A DNA stretch of 64,000 nucleotides, from positions 6,236,501 to 6,300,500 of the forward strand of contig JADJPE010000005.1 of assembly GCA_016713425.1 (NCBI GenBank), written 5' to 3'. A program made the translations under genes and the position numbers. Below, piece after piece: positions 9,380 to 17,607 of the stretch; position 1 is the first letter of the stretch; every line of letters begins with the position of its first letter. The notes below the pieces were generated by a model, which saw only the letters and a list, made by a program, of their open reading frames with translations, made no database searches and was not told where the DNA came from. This DNA is from Deltaproteobacteria bacterium. Its GTDB lineage: Bacteria; Myxococcota; Kuafuiibacteriia; Kuafuiibacteriales; Kuafuiibacteriaceae.

Positions 9380-9530
9380 GGATCGCGGCCGGGGTCATGA
9401 GCACTGCGGCGTCGGCCTTCGGCTCCCGCCAAACGACGAACTCAACCAGCGCGAGAGCGCTGAGAAAGCAGTCGGGATCGCCGGGGATGTCGCCGACGAC
9501 CAGACCACATTCGTTCGCGGGAATTATCAC
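9312..9530 (-). CDS. possible small protein downstream of dinB
   Basis: 72 residues starting MIIPANECGLVVGDIPGD and containing VVWREPKADAAVLMTP. Composition is protein-like, with hydrophobic and charged residues alternating, but I recognise no family. It starts 39 bp after the end of dinB on the same strand and overlaps the 3' end of the P450 gene tail to tail by about 68 bp. Without it, the 190 bp between P450 and dinB holds only the dinB repeat tail. Confidence 0.3.
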   Translation of the reverse strand: MIIPANECGLVVGDIPGDPDCFLSALALVEFVVWREPKADAAVLMTPAAILKALRRASGASGAQSRDSVASS

Positions 9531-9561
9531 CCCAACCGCTTCGCAACCTTGCCGCCGCCGC

Positions 9562-9683
9562 GGTCGGACTCATGACGGGTCGGACTCATGGCGGTCGGAC
9601 TCATCGCGGTCGGACTCTTTACGGTCGGACTCTTTACGGTCGGACGCATCTCGGTCGTGCCCATCGCGGTCGTGCCCACGGCC
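9562..9683. repeat. 15-bp tandem repeat in the 3' end of dinB
   Basis: About eight degenerate copies of a 15-bp unit (core ggtcggactcat). Most encode DESDR/KESDR-type pentapeptides on the minus strand; the array continues a few bases past the dinB stop. Confidence 0.9.
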
Positions 9684-10844
9684 ATCGGTCCCCCGTCGGA
9701 TCACGTCGCGCCCGAAACGCGCCCTCAGCGCATCGACCGTCTTGTCGAGGTCGGCCTGCTTGCGCCGCGCATCTTGCCCGAAGAGCTGCCCCTGGAGAGG
9801 GTCCGACGCGCCGACAAGATCGAACGCCGTCAACCCCACGAGCCTCAGCGGCTCGGACCAGTCGAACTCAGGAAGTATTCCAAGCGCGGCCTTGTACAGA
9901 GGGTCGGCGGAATCGGTCGGGACATCCAGCCTTCGTTGTCGTGTCATGAGTCGAAAGCTCGCGGTCTTCAGCTTGACACGCACGCCGCTGGCCAAGAACT
10001 TGCCCGCACGGAGCCGTTCCGCGACTCGATCGGCCGCGCCGAGAAGCCATGGCTTCGCGGCGTCAGGGCCGCGGATGTCACGCGCCAGGGTATCTTCATG
10101 GCCAACGCTCTGTCGCGTCCGCGAAGAGACGACCGGACGCGGGTCTTCGCCCTTGGCCAGAGCGTGAATGTGTGTGCCCAGATGCCCAAACGTTCGCTCG
10201 AGCCAGACGCGATCGGCCTCACGAACATCACGAATCGTTCGTAAACCGAGTCGCTCGAGGCGCGGCGCGGCTTTCCGTCCAACGCCCCAAAGTCGCGCGA
10301 TCGGCAGTGGATCCAAGAACGCCAAAACAGAGTCCGGCGGCACGACCAAGAGACCATCCGGCTTTCCGAGGTCGCTTGCGACCTTCGCCACATACTTCGT
10401 TGCCGAGACCCCCACCGACACCGCGAGATCCGTCGCCTCGCGAACCCCCTGTTTGATGCGGCGCGCCATCGCCTCGGGCTCACCAAACAGTCGCTCAGCG
10501 CCGGTCATGTCGATGAACGCCTCGTCGAGGCTGAGCGGCTCGACATCGGGCGAGAACGATCGAAAGACCTCCATGATGCGGCGTGAAACTTCTTCATATT
10601 GCTCGAACCGCGGGATCACGACGATCGCCTCCGGGCAACGTCGACGCGCTTCGGCCATCGGCATCGCGCTTCCGACCCCGAATCGTCGCGCTTCATAGCT
10701 GGCGGTGCTCACGACGCTGCGCGGCCCGGGATGCCCGACGACCACGGGACGTCCGCGAAGCGAAGGATCGTCTCGCTGCTCGACCGCCGCATAGAACGCG
10801 TCCATGTCTGCGTGGACAATAATCCGCGGCCACATGCTTGCCAT
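9570..10844 (-). CDS. dinB: DNA polymerase IV (Y-family)
   Basis: About 424 residues from an ATG at 10844; the frame is open to 10913, but the conserved N-terminus WPRIIVHADMDAFYAAVEQ sits right after 10835, so a start at 10844 or 10835 fits best. HADMDAFYAAVE contains the first catalytic Asp and the steric-gate region; PLSLDEAFIDMTG contains the SxDE pair. LWGVGRKAAPRLERLG is the thumb HhH motif. LQGQLFGQ near the C-terminus is a beta-clamp-binding sequence. After it comes a charged tail of SDRKE/SDRDE repeats encoded by a 15-bp array. The protein performs translesion synthesis; SOS control is typical but I see no clear operator here. Confidence 0.92.
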   Translation of the reverse strand: MASMWPRIIVHADMDAFYAAVEQRDDPSLRGRPVVVGHPGPRSVVSTASYEARRFGVGSAMPMAEARRRCPEAIVVIPRFEQYEEVSRRIMEVFRSFSPDVEPLSLDEAFIDMTGAERLFGEPEAMARRIKQGVREATDLAVSVGVSATKYVAKVASDLGKPDGLLVVPPDSVLAFLDPLPIARLWGVGRKAAPRLERLGLRTIRDVREADRVWLERTFGHLGTHIHALAKGEDPRPVVSSRTRQSVGHEDTLARDIRGPDAAKPWLLGAADRVAERLRAGKFLASGVRVKLKTASFRLMTRQRRLDVPTDSADPLYKAALGILPEFDWSEPLRLVGLTAFDLVGASDPLQGQLFGQDARRKQADLDKTVDALRARFGRDVIRRGTDGRGHDRDGHDRDASDRKESDRKESDRDESDRHESDPS

Positions 10845-11068
10845 CGCAACCCTGTGACCACTACGCCACATCTGGGCGCCCCAGCGAAAGTGAGAACGCG
10901 TCCACGTCGCCAAGTTACGTTCGACGGCCTCGGCGAAGAACGCGGGCCAACCGGGTTGTTTCTCGGGGGGAGGTCGGATCCGAGGCGGAGATCGCCCGAC
11001 GATGAAGCTGGGTATGATGTCCCCGCATGTCCTCCGATGGGCGGTCGGAGAATAGGCAGGAGAAAGCT

Positions 11069-12829
11069 ATGAGAACTTCGTCTCTTCGTCGGCGCGCGCT
11101 GACCCATCTCGCGCTCGGCACCTTCGTGGTCTCGGGCGCATGCGGAAGCCCAGACGCGGGTCGTGTGTGGGCGACGCACGAAGATGCGGTCACGAGCCGT
11201 CCGCCACTCGGCCAGCACGATGGGGTCATGAACACCGGAGGGACCACATGGCGAACGTGGGGTTGGGCTTTTGATCCTGACGAACCGTCGGCCTCTCTAT
11301 GGGTCCACATCTACGCCGATGCACCAGCCGGACAAGGCGGTCAGTTTCTGGCGGCGGTCATGGCGGACGTGCCGCGTCCCGATGTGAACGAGGTCTACGG
11401 CATCGAAGGCGCACACGGGTTCGATTGGATCATCCCCGCGTCCCTCATCCAAGACGGACGAGAACACGCGCTCTACGCCTATGCCATCGACCCGAGAGGC
11501 GGGGAGAATCCTGCGCTCGGCGCCACGCCGCGGTGGCTCGCGACCACGAGGGGCCCGCCGCTCGGGTCGACCTACGGCGAGCTCCAAGAAGACGTGCCGA
11601 TCTCTTCCTCCACGGTCTTGCTCTCGAGCGCGATCGATCTCGACCGTAGACAGACGGTGCTGGTCGCCTCCGACGGGCGTTTCTTTCCGATGGGTCCAAG
11701 CTACGCGCGCATGTTCATCCGCGTCGACGGCACACAAGTGAGTAATGACGGAGCCATCGATTGGCGCGGGTCACTCGGGCCGGTTCAGCACGCGTACAAC
11801 CTGATCGGCGGCGCAACACTCGACGCCGGGCGACATGTGGTCGAGTTGGTCGCTGAGAACAGCCTAGGCAAGAGCGGATTCGTCGTCGGCCGGGCTTCGA
11901 ATCTGTCCGTGATGGTTCAGCCGGCACGCGAGATCGCCGTCGCCCAGACCGCGCAGGACTCCGACGTTTTCAACTTCAATACGAAGTATCTCACCGCGGG
12001 CGCGCCCGCGCCGCACACGCCGATCCTGAGCCATATCATCGACGTCGCGGCCGACGAACCGGTCGTCGCCCTCGCGTCCACCAACGCCTACGCCGCCGGC
12101 AGCTACGGCGACGCCATGATGGGCATCTACGTCGACGGTACCCACGCCGGAAACGCGCAGTCTCAGTGGAGCGTGACCGACCTATGGAAAGGCGCCGAGC
12201 TCCGATCACCCATGTTCAGTCACGCGTACTTCACGACGCTAAGGGCCGGGCAACGCACTTTCTCTTTCGATGCGTCCGAGTTCCCATGGGGCGGCTACGC
12301 GAACTGGACGGAGGACAGCGTGGTCTACCGCGTCGGCGCACGGACCCAGTTTGTCGTCCTGCGGGGCGGCTTTCGGGTCTCGGGCTCAGCCCCCACCGCC
12401 TGGGCCATCGACGATTGGTGGGCGCGTATCGGCATCGGGAGCAACACGGGCAACGCCCCAAACGCGGACGAGCCGGTCCTATTGGCGGAAGGTCGATTCA
12501 CGATACCCGCCGATCATAACGGCACGGTGATGTTCCTCGGAAAGACGAGAGTCCAAGGCGATGGTGGCAACGAAGCCATCGGTCGATTCCACGCGAGCCT
12601 CTTTCTGCACATCGACGGCACGCACCGCGGCTCGGTCGGTGTTCAAGGTTTTGCCGAAGGTCAATCGATCAGTCAGCGGTCTATCTCTGCGAGCTATCTG
12701 GCGACCAACCAGGACGCCCTTGCACCCGGTGACCACGTCGTCCAGCTCTACGGGCAGATTGCGACACTCGGCGCAAAAGTTCCTTGGTCGTTCATGCACA
12801 AAGACCTCAATCTGATCTGGTTCGACTGA
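11069..12829 (+). CDS. lipoprotein with three repeated beta-rich modules
   Basis: 586 residues; ATG at 11069 preceded by a good aggaga ribosome site. The N-terminus MRTSSLRRRALTHLAL plus VVSGAC is a lipoprotein signal with the cysteine about residue 25. The mature part contains three diverged copies of a roughly 130-residue module. Each has a strand ending in IRVDGT, IYVDGT or LHIDGT and a later strand of the form GRHVVELV, GQRTFSFD or GDHVVQLY. No enzyme motif is visible and I do not recognise a named family. It probably faces the periplasm or cell surface. It starts a plus-strand run with the DUF493 gene 6 bp downstream. Confidence 0.75.
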   Translation: MRTSSLRRRALTHLALGTFVVSGACGSPDAGRVWATHEDAVTSRPPLGQHDGVMNTGGTTWRTWGWAFDPDEPSASLWVHIYADAPAGQGGQFLAAVMADVPRPDVNEVYGIEGAHGFDWIIPASLIQDGREHALYAYAIDPRGGENPALGATPRWLATTRGPPLGSTYGELQEDVPISSSTVLLSSAIDLDRRQTVLVASDGRFFPMGPSYARMFIRVDGTQVSNDGAIDWRGSLGPVQHAYNLIGGATLDAGRHVVELVAENSLGKSGFVVGRASNLSVMVQPAREIAVAQTAQDSDVFNFNTKYLTAGAPAPHTPILSHIIDVAADEPVVALASTNAYAAGSYGDAMMGIYVDGTHAGNAQSQWSVTDLWKGAELRSPMFSHAYFTTLRAGQRTFSFDASEFPWGGYANWTEDSVVYRVGARTQFVVLRGGFRVSGSAPTAWAIDDWWARIGIGSNTGNAPNADEPVLLAEGRFTIPADHNGTVMFLGKTRVQGDGGNEAIGRFHASLFLHIDGTHRGSVGVQGFAEGQSISQRSISASYLATNQDALAPGDHVVQLYGQIATLGAKVPWSFMHKDLNLIWFD

Positions 12830-12835
12830 ACCGCC

Positions 12836-13129
12836 ATGACTGACGAAAAGCAGGAGCTCATCAAAAAGCTCGAAGCCCTTCACAGTTTTCCCTGTGACTA
12901 TCCGTTCAAGCTCATCACCCTCAATGCGCCGGAGGTCCTCCCCGCCGCGCTGCGCGAGATCTCGATGGTCCTTCCTGATCTCGAGGTTGAGCCCACCGTA
13001 ACGAGGCGAGAATCTGAACGCGGCAAGCATCAATCGATCACGATCACGATCATGATCCCAAGCGCGCACATCGTCGTTCAGCTGTACGAGCGATTTCGCA
13101 CGCTCGATGGGCTTCACATGCTGCTGTAG
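12836..13129 (+). CDS. DUF493 (YbeD-like) protein
   Basis: 97 residues. FPCDYPFKLITLNAPE near the N-terminus, the central V-rich strand with SITITIMIPSA, and the ending RFRTLDGLHMLL match the DUF493 family, small ACT-like fold proteins also called YbeD. Length is normal. Biochemical function in the family is not firmly established; a small regulatory role has been suggested. It begins 6 bp after the upstream lipoprotein gene and is followed 19 bp later by the spermidine-synthase-like gene, so it may be co-transcribed with both. Confidence 0.85.
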   Translation: MTDEKQELIKKLEALHSFPCDYPFKLITLNAPEVLPAALREISMVLPDLEVEPTVTRRESERGKHQSITITIMIPSAHIVVQLYERFRTLDGLHMLL

Positions 13130-13148
13130 ACCTGCTCTAGAAGACCCC

Positions 13149-13925
13149 GTGGCCGTCTTGTTTCGCCAGGTTCACCGAGGTCAGACCGTCGAGGTTCGAA
13201 GCGCGGGCCAGACCCGACGGCTCTACGTCGACGGCGTTCTTCACACACAACATCGCCCCAACGCGGGGTTGTCGGGGGGCGTCTGGGATCAGCTCGCGCT
13301 CTCCGGCCTCCTCGCACCCCCAAGAAGCATTCGGCGAGTGCTGGTGTTGGGCCTTGGCGGCGGGGCCGTCATCCCGATCCTCGAGCGCTTCATCAAGCCC
13401 GAAGAGATCGTCGCCATCGAGCTCGACCCGCTACGGCCCAAGCTCGCGCGCCGGTTTTTCGGGCTTCGCACATCGCACCGACTCCGCATCATCGAAGGCG
13501 ATGCCGTCGCTTGGGTCCGAGCCCAAGCCCAAGCCCAAGCCCGAGCCGGAGCTCAAGCCCGAGCCCATGGAAGCCAACGCTTTCAGATGATCATCGACGA
13601 CATCTCGACCGAGAATGGCGGTCTCCCCGTGCGCGCCGTTCGCGCGGACGCCGCATGGATTCGTTCCCTCAGCGCGCTCCTCGACGAACAGGGCATCTTG
13701 ACGCTCAACGCGTTCTCGCGAGCAGAACTGTCCGCCTGCCCTTTGTTTCGCCGCCGCGCCCAGCGGAGTCGGCAGTTCCCGGCCGTATACCGGCTCGAGG
13801 ATGCGCGCTTCGAGAACGCCATCGGCGTGGCTTCGAGCTGGCCTCGAACACCCAATGCTTTCTGGCGGCGGGTTCGCGACACCGTCGGATCGCCCCTCAG
13901 CTTCCGGATCACCCGTCTTCGCTGA
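13149..13925 (+). CDS. spermidine-synthase-like SAM-fold protein
   Basis: About 258 residues from a GTG at 13149; an in-frame ATG at 13107 would overlap the DUF493 gene by 23 bp. VLVLGLGGGAVIPILERF is the glycine-rich nucleotide loop and VAIELDP the acidic strand-2 end, followed by RIIEGDAVAWV, as in the PABS/spermidine synthase family. FQMIIDDISTENG occupies the place of the catalytic Asp-containing motif (D-D). The substrate gatekeeping region is not canonical, so it may be a methyltransferase-like relative rather than an aminopropyltransferase. A 6-bp repeat encodes an AQAQAQARAGAQARA insert just after strand 3. Confidence 0.75.
   Translation: MAVLFRQVHRGQTVEVRSAGQTRRLYVDGVLHTQHRPNAGLSGGVWDQLALSGLLAPPRSIRRVLVLGLGGGAVIPILERFIKPEEIVAIELDPLRPKLARRFFGLRTSHRLRIIEGDAVAWVRAQAQAQARAGAQARAHGSQRFQMIIDDISTENGGLPVRAVRADAAWIRSLSALLDEQGILTLNAFSRAELSACPLFRRRAQRSRQFPAVYRLEDARFENAIGVASSWPRTPNAFWRRVRDTVGSPLSFRITRLR
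13521..13566. repeat. 6-bp tandem repeat in the SAM-fold gene
   Basis: Degenerate gcccaa/gcccga units, in frame, encoding alternating Ala with Gln or Arg. Placed in a loop of the Rossmann fold. Confidence 0.85.
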
Positions 13926-13976
13926 AAGCTGTGCTCGCCGGCACCCTGCCCGCCGTGCTATCGATCGAGGCTGCTC

Positions 13977-14678
13977 ATGTCCATGTCGAGTGAAGCCAAT
14001 TCCGACCTGTATTTTCGGCAAGTTCCCGTCGGTCCGATGGCAAACTTCGCTTACCTCATCGGCAGTCGAACGACGCGCGATTGCGTGATCGTCGACCCCG
14101 CGTGGGAAGTCCCGAAGCTCCTCGAGCTCGCTCGTGCCGACGACATGACGGTCACGGGAGCCCTTGTGACGCACTATCATCCCGACCACGTCGGCGGCGG
14201 CATGTTCGGCTTCGAGGTCCCAGGCGGCGTAACTGAGCTCCTGACGCACGCGAACGCCAAAATCCACGTCAACAAGCATGAAGCCGATGGCCTCAAGCAA
14301 GTGACAGGCGTGGGTGAGACTGACCTCGTTCGCCACGACGGCGGAGACATCATCACGCTCGGAGAAGTCGCGATCGAGCTCATCCACACGCCCGGGCACA
14401 CGCCAGGGAGCCAGTGCTTCTTGGTTCGTGAACGACTTGTCGCCGGCGATACGCTCTTCGTGGACGGCTGCGGGCGCGTAGATTTGCCCGGAGCCGACCC
14501 GGAGGCCATGTTCCGAACCCTCAGCGACACGTTGGGCAAGCTCGTCGATGATGTGACCCTATTTCCGGGCCATGATTATGGGTCGAAGCCCACGAGCACG
14601 ATGCGAGAACAGCGAAAGACGAACATGTACCTGAAGATCCGGTCACTCAGCGATTGGATGCGTCTCATGGGGGCATAG
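13977..14678 (+). CDS. MBL-fold metallohydrolase (glyoxalase II-like)
   Basis: 233 residues. THYHPDHVGG gives the HxHxDH metal motif, with LIHTPGHTPGSQCF, VAGDTLFVDGCGR and FPGHDYG supplying the later His, Asp and His ligands. This is the glyoxalase II / persulfide dioxygenase branch of the metallo-beta-lactamase fold, which holds two metals or one iron. VDPAWEV near the N-terminus is typical of that branch. An insert of about 30 residues after the first motif (MFGFEVPGGVTELLTHANAK) is longer than in classic glyoxalase II. No signal peptide, so cytosolic. The GDTLFVDGCGR segment resembles persulfide dioxygenases, but specificity cannot be fixed from sequence. Confidence 0.88.
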   Translation: MSMSSEANSDLYFRQVPVGPMANFAYLIGSRTTRDCVIVDPAWEVPKLLELARADDMTVTGALVTHYHPDHVGGGMFGFEVPGGVTELLTHANAKIHVNKHEADGLKQVTGVGETDLVRHDGGDIITLGEVAIELIHTPGHTPGSQCFLVRERLVAGDTLFVDGCGRVDLPGADPEAMFRTLSDTLGKLVDDVTLFPGHDYGSKPTSTMREQRKTNMYLKIRSLSDWMRLMGA

Positions 14679-14760
14679 GCGCACAGGCGCACAGGAAAGC
14701 GAAACGAAGAGGGCAACAAGTGGGCAACAAGCAGCCCCGGCCAGCCGATACGGAGGGCCC

Positions 14761-15717
14761 ATGGACGTTCGTGCGCCCGGGCAAATGCCCCAACCGGCCT
14801 TCGGTCGCGACCTTCAGCCCGCGACCTCCCGACGGCCAGGTCCCGATACTCAACCCAGCCTCGGGCCCGTGACGAGCGCGCGTGCGGACGCCAAGGCCAA
14901 CGCGCGGGCCACGGGCGCGAAGGCGATAGCCAAGCAAGGAGCCAAAGACTCGCTCGGCGCAAAGATCTCGAGAGGGCTGGGGTTCGACCGAGCGACACTT
15001 AGCCTCGGCCACGAGACGTTCTTCGGCCTCGCAACGACGGCCGGGTTGTTTGCGCGGCAACGCGTGAACTTCTCGGGAAGCAACTCCGGCCGAGTGCCCG
15101 TATCCGTGGCCGCCGATTGCGCCCTCAACGTTCAGCTCTGGGCCCTTCCTGGGGGCGGATTCGGGTACATGTACGGGACCGACCACGCGCTCGATGGTGC
15201 CTTCGTCGACCTCCAGATGGGCCCCGTTGTGGTCCTCCGCCATCCTGACTACGGCGATTGTGCGGGTTTTTTCCTCCCCGGCTTCGGCGGCATACTGCTG
15301 GGGCGCGAAATCGCGGCGTTCGGGGCAACCGTTCCTATTTTCGGGCTCGCCGTCCAAGACGGCGGATACTTCTTCCTTCGTCACCCTGCCCTCCGGTACG
15401 TCACGACCCCGATCGCTGCGACCATGCGATGGGCAGGCGGCATACCGTTGGTCGAGCGCCGCGTCTGTGAGCCCGTCCGACGACACGTGGCCGAGCTCAA
15501 GCAATTCACCGAGCCCATGCGCAAGAAGGAAGAAGCGCTGTTCAAGCGCGGGGCCGAGGCGCTCGACCGTGTCGCCGCGCGGATCAAGACAAGGCACCCA
15601 CCGAAGAAGACCTTCGAGGCGAAGGCCGCCGCGACTACGACGAGCGCTGAAACGGAACGAGCCGAGCAAGCCCCGCCAACTCGAGGAACAACTGCTCTGC
15701 GATCATCTGCGCGTTGA
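14761..15717 (+). CDS. protein of unknown function
   Basis: 318 residues with no family I recognise. An Ala/Lys-rich N-terminus (about 70 residues) leads into a Gly- and aromatic-rich central domain (FFGLATTAGLFARQRVNF, GFGYMYGTDHALDG, FFLPGFGGILLG), likely beta-rich. A basic, helical, charged C-terminus (FTEPMRKKEEALFKRG) follows. The reverse strand is also open here, but the plus-strand product has a far more protein-like hydrophobic pattern. Its last 83 bp overlap the 3' end of holB tail to tail. Confidence 0.55.
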   Translation: MDVRAPGQMPQPAFGRDLQPATSRRPGPDTQPSLGPVTSARADAKANARATGAKAIAKQGAKDSLGAKISRGLGFDRATLSLGHETFFGLATTAGLFARQRVNFSGSNSGRVPVSVAADCALNVQLWALPGGGFGYMYGTDHALDGAFVDLQMGPVVVLRHPDYGDCAGFFLPGFGGILLGREIAAFGATVPIFGLAVQDGGYFFLRHPALRYVTTPIAATMRWAGGIPLVERRVCEPVRRHVAELKQFTEPMRKKEEALFKRGAEALDRVAARIKTRHPPKKTFEAKAAATTTSAETERAEQAPPTRGTTALRSSAR

Positions 15718-16663
15718 AATTGAACGGAAGCTCGAGTTGCCGTCGGGCTTCGCGAACCGAATTGGCCCTCGCCAATATGCTTTCCAGCCCGCGGGTCTCC
15801 GCAAGTGCTCGAATCTCGTCCTTGAGGTCTGCGTTCTCGAGCGGGAGATCGGCCCCTGACGCCTCGACGATCTGATCGTGGAGCCACACGCCGAACGTAT
15901 CGAGCCACTCGATCATGGCCGCGCGATCGCCGCTGATCTCCTGCGCCCAGTCGAGGGCAATGCCCGCGACGTTCGAGACGCACGCATCAACCGCCCGATC
16001 GGCCTCGACGACCTTCGCCCGAACCGTCTTGAGATGAGCCACGTCGAGATCGAAGGCACGTCCAAGCGAGCCGCCCGACATGACCGCCGCCAGGCGCGCA
16101 TCGTCCGAGGGCACGTCGAGGCGTTCAGCAACCCACGTCGCGATCGCGGTCGTCTCGATGGCCCCAAACGGAACGCGCTGGCAACGCGAGATGACCGTCG
16201 GCAGGAGCGCACCCAAGCGAGCGGTCGTCATGATGATGTAGGCCGTCCCCGGCGGCTCCTCGAGCGTCTTGAGGAGCGCGTTCTGCGCCTCAACCGTCAC
16301 CTTGTGCGCGTCCTCGATGACCAGAATCTTTGCTCGCCCCTCGAATGGCCGAAAGCGAAGCTGGCGTTCGGCTTCCCGAATGGCATCGATCTTGATGCTG
16401 CGATCGCTGTTCGCGATCACGTGATAGTCCGCGTGGTTCGCGGCATCCATCTTGATGCACGCGCCGCAAACACCACACCCGTCTCCATCCAACAGCGTGC
16501 CCTCGCAAAGCAGCGCGCGCGCGAACAGTCGCGCGGCGGTGGCCTTCCCGACCCCCTCCGGCCCAACGAAGAGCAGCGCATGCGGAACACGCTCCGCCGA
16601 GATGAGCGCGCGAAGCCGTTCCGTCGCCCGCTCCTGTCCGATCAGCTCGCGCAAGCCTCGCAT
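15635..16663 (-). CDS. holB: DNA polymerase III delta' subunit
   Basis: 342 residues from an ATG at 16663. LIGQERATERLRALI, then LLFVGPEGVGKATAARLFAR (Walker A), a zinc module CGVCGACIKMDAANHADYH, LVIEDAHKVTVEAQNALLKTLEEPP (Walker B with A in place of the usual DEA Glu context), and SRCQRVPF (SRC sensor). This is the clamp-loader delta' subunit, which helps load the beta clamp. The Walker B reads IEDAHK, as expected for a delta' that does not hydrolyse ATP. Its ATG shares one base with the stop of the upstream membrane-protein gene (TGATG), so the two are coupled. Its 3' end overlaps an opposing gene by 83 bp. Confidence 0.92.
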   Translation of the reverse strand: MRGLRELIGQERATERLRALISAERVPHALLFVGPEGVGKATAARLFARALLCEGTLLDGDGCGVCGACIKMDAANHADYHVIANSDRSIKIDAIREAERQLRFRPFEGRAKILVIEDAHKVTVEAQNALLKTLEEPPGTAYIIMTTARLGALLPTVISRCQRVPFGAIETTAIATWVAERLDVPSDDARLAAVMSGGSLGRAFDLDVAHLKTVRAKVVEADRAVDACVSNVAGIALDWAQEISGDRAAMIEWLDTFGVWLHDQIVEASGADLPLENADLKDEIRALAETRGLESILARANSVREARRQLELPFNFNAQMIAEQLFLELAGLARLVPFQRSS

Positions 16664-17607
16664 CACGTCTCGCTTTTCATGTTCGCCGCCTCCGTGTCCA
16701 GCGTCGCCTCGTGCCCATGGCCCTCGGGCCAGCCGTGGAACACCAAAGAGGCAACCCATGCCGACCGCAGCAGCCCGCGAACCACGGCCCCAAGCTGCTG
16801 CCAGGCAAGACCAAGAGCCCAAAGCGCCCAACCGGAACGCCCGATTCGGACATCGACCCAGGCCCAGGCGACGACCAGCCCCAAGAGGAGGCAAGGATAG
16901 GGCAGGTAGAGGACCAGTGTTCGTATGGGCGAGGTCCACGCGAACGCAAGGCCATGACGAAACACGCGCCAGAGCCGCACATCTGGCTTTCGAACACGCT
17001 GAATTTTCATCGCGTCGATCGCCGCGAGCGTAAGCGCAGCGATCGTCGCCACGAGCAGCACCGAAGACACGCGAAGCGCCATCCCCACCCCGTCCGAAAG
17101 GGCGTCCTCGGCCCAGGAATCCGCCGCGCGCAAAATAACAACCCCAGGAAGCATCACGACCAAGCCGAAGAAAGGAATGCTCAAGCCCAAGAGTCGCAAG
17201 AGTCGAGGAAGCGCCCGGCCGCCTTCCGCAAAGAAAAACCGCGCCGACGGACGGGGCGCGCCCGCCGTCGCGATCAGACCCCCAGTCAAGAACGTCGACG
17301 TCGCGACGAACACGAGCCCGGCGCCGGCAAGCGTGACAAGCCAGGTATGAAACCCGAGCGCTTGTGTCTTGAACAACTCGGCCACGAGGACCACATCGAT
17401 CGAACGCGCGAAGCGCGCGGCCTCGACGGAGCGGCCGAAAAGATCGTCGGCAAGCCAGCCTGCCCCAAAGGCCCAGGGCAGGACCAGGATCGCCTGAACC
17501 ACGACCACCCAGATCGCAGGCCCGGGCGAAGAGAGCGTCCACCCGAGCCCGGCCGCGAGCGACTCGGCCGCGGACGGCCCCACCGTGCCCTTGTCCGCCG
17601 GCCTCAA
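16663..17607 (-). CDS. multi-pass membrane protein upstream of holB
   Basis: About 314 residues. Hydrophobic segments include WVVVVQAILVLPWAFGAGWL, WLVTLAGAGLVFVATSTFL, LGLSIPFFGLVVMLPGVVIL, VSSVLLVATIAALTLAAIDA and YLPYPCLLLGLVVAWAWV: at least five or six membrane spans. No family recognised. The frame is open to 17685 but that would overlap the peptidase gene by 82 bp. A TTG at 17607 overlaps the peptidase stop, and a GTG at 17583 is the next candidate; either fits a coupled operon. It sits between the M1 peptidase and holB. Confidence 0.7.
   Translation of the reverse strand: MRPADKGTVGPSAAESLAAGLGWTLSSPGPAIWVVVVQAILVLPWAFGAGWLADDLFGRSVEAARFARSIDVVLVAELFKTQALGFHTWLVTLAGAGLVFVATSTFLTGGLIATAGAPRPSARFFFAEGGRALPRLLRLLGLSIPFFGLVVMLPGVVILRAADSWAEDALSDGVGMALRVSSVLLVATIAALTLAAIDAMKIQRVRKPDVRLWRVFRHGLAFAWTSPIRTLVLYLPYPCLLLGLVVAWAWVDVRIGRSGWALWALGLAWQQLGAVVRGLLRSAWVASLVFHGWPEGHGHEATLDTEAANMKSET

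Noticed and set aside
10830..10905. tRNA-like stretch on the minus strand at the start of dinB (gtggcgtagtggtcac)
   Set aside because: A D-arm-like string is present, but no T-loop, acceptor pairing or anticodon arm can be drawn, and it lies in the 5' part of dinB.
14665..15669. 334-codon minus-strand frame over the unknown gene at 14761
   Set aside because: Charge-dominated and low in hydrophobic pattern, unlike the plus-strand product, so the plus strand was chosen; confidence moderate.
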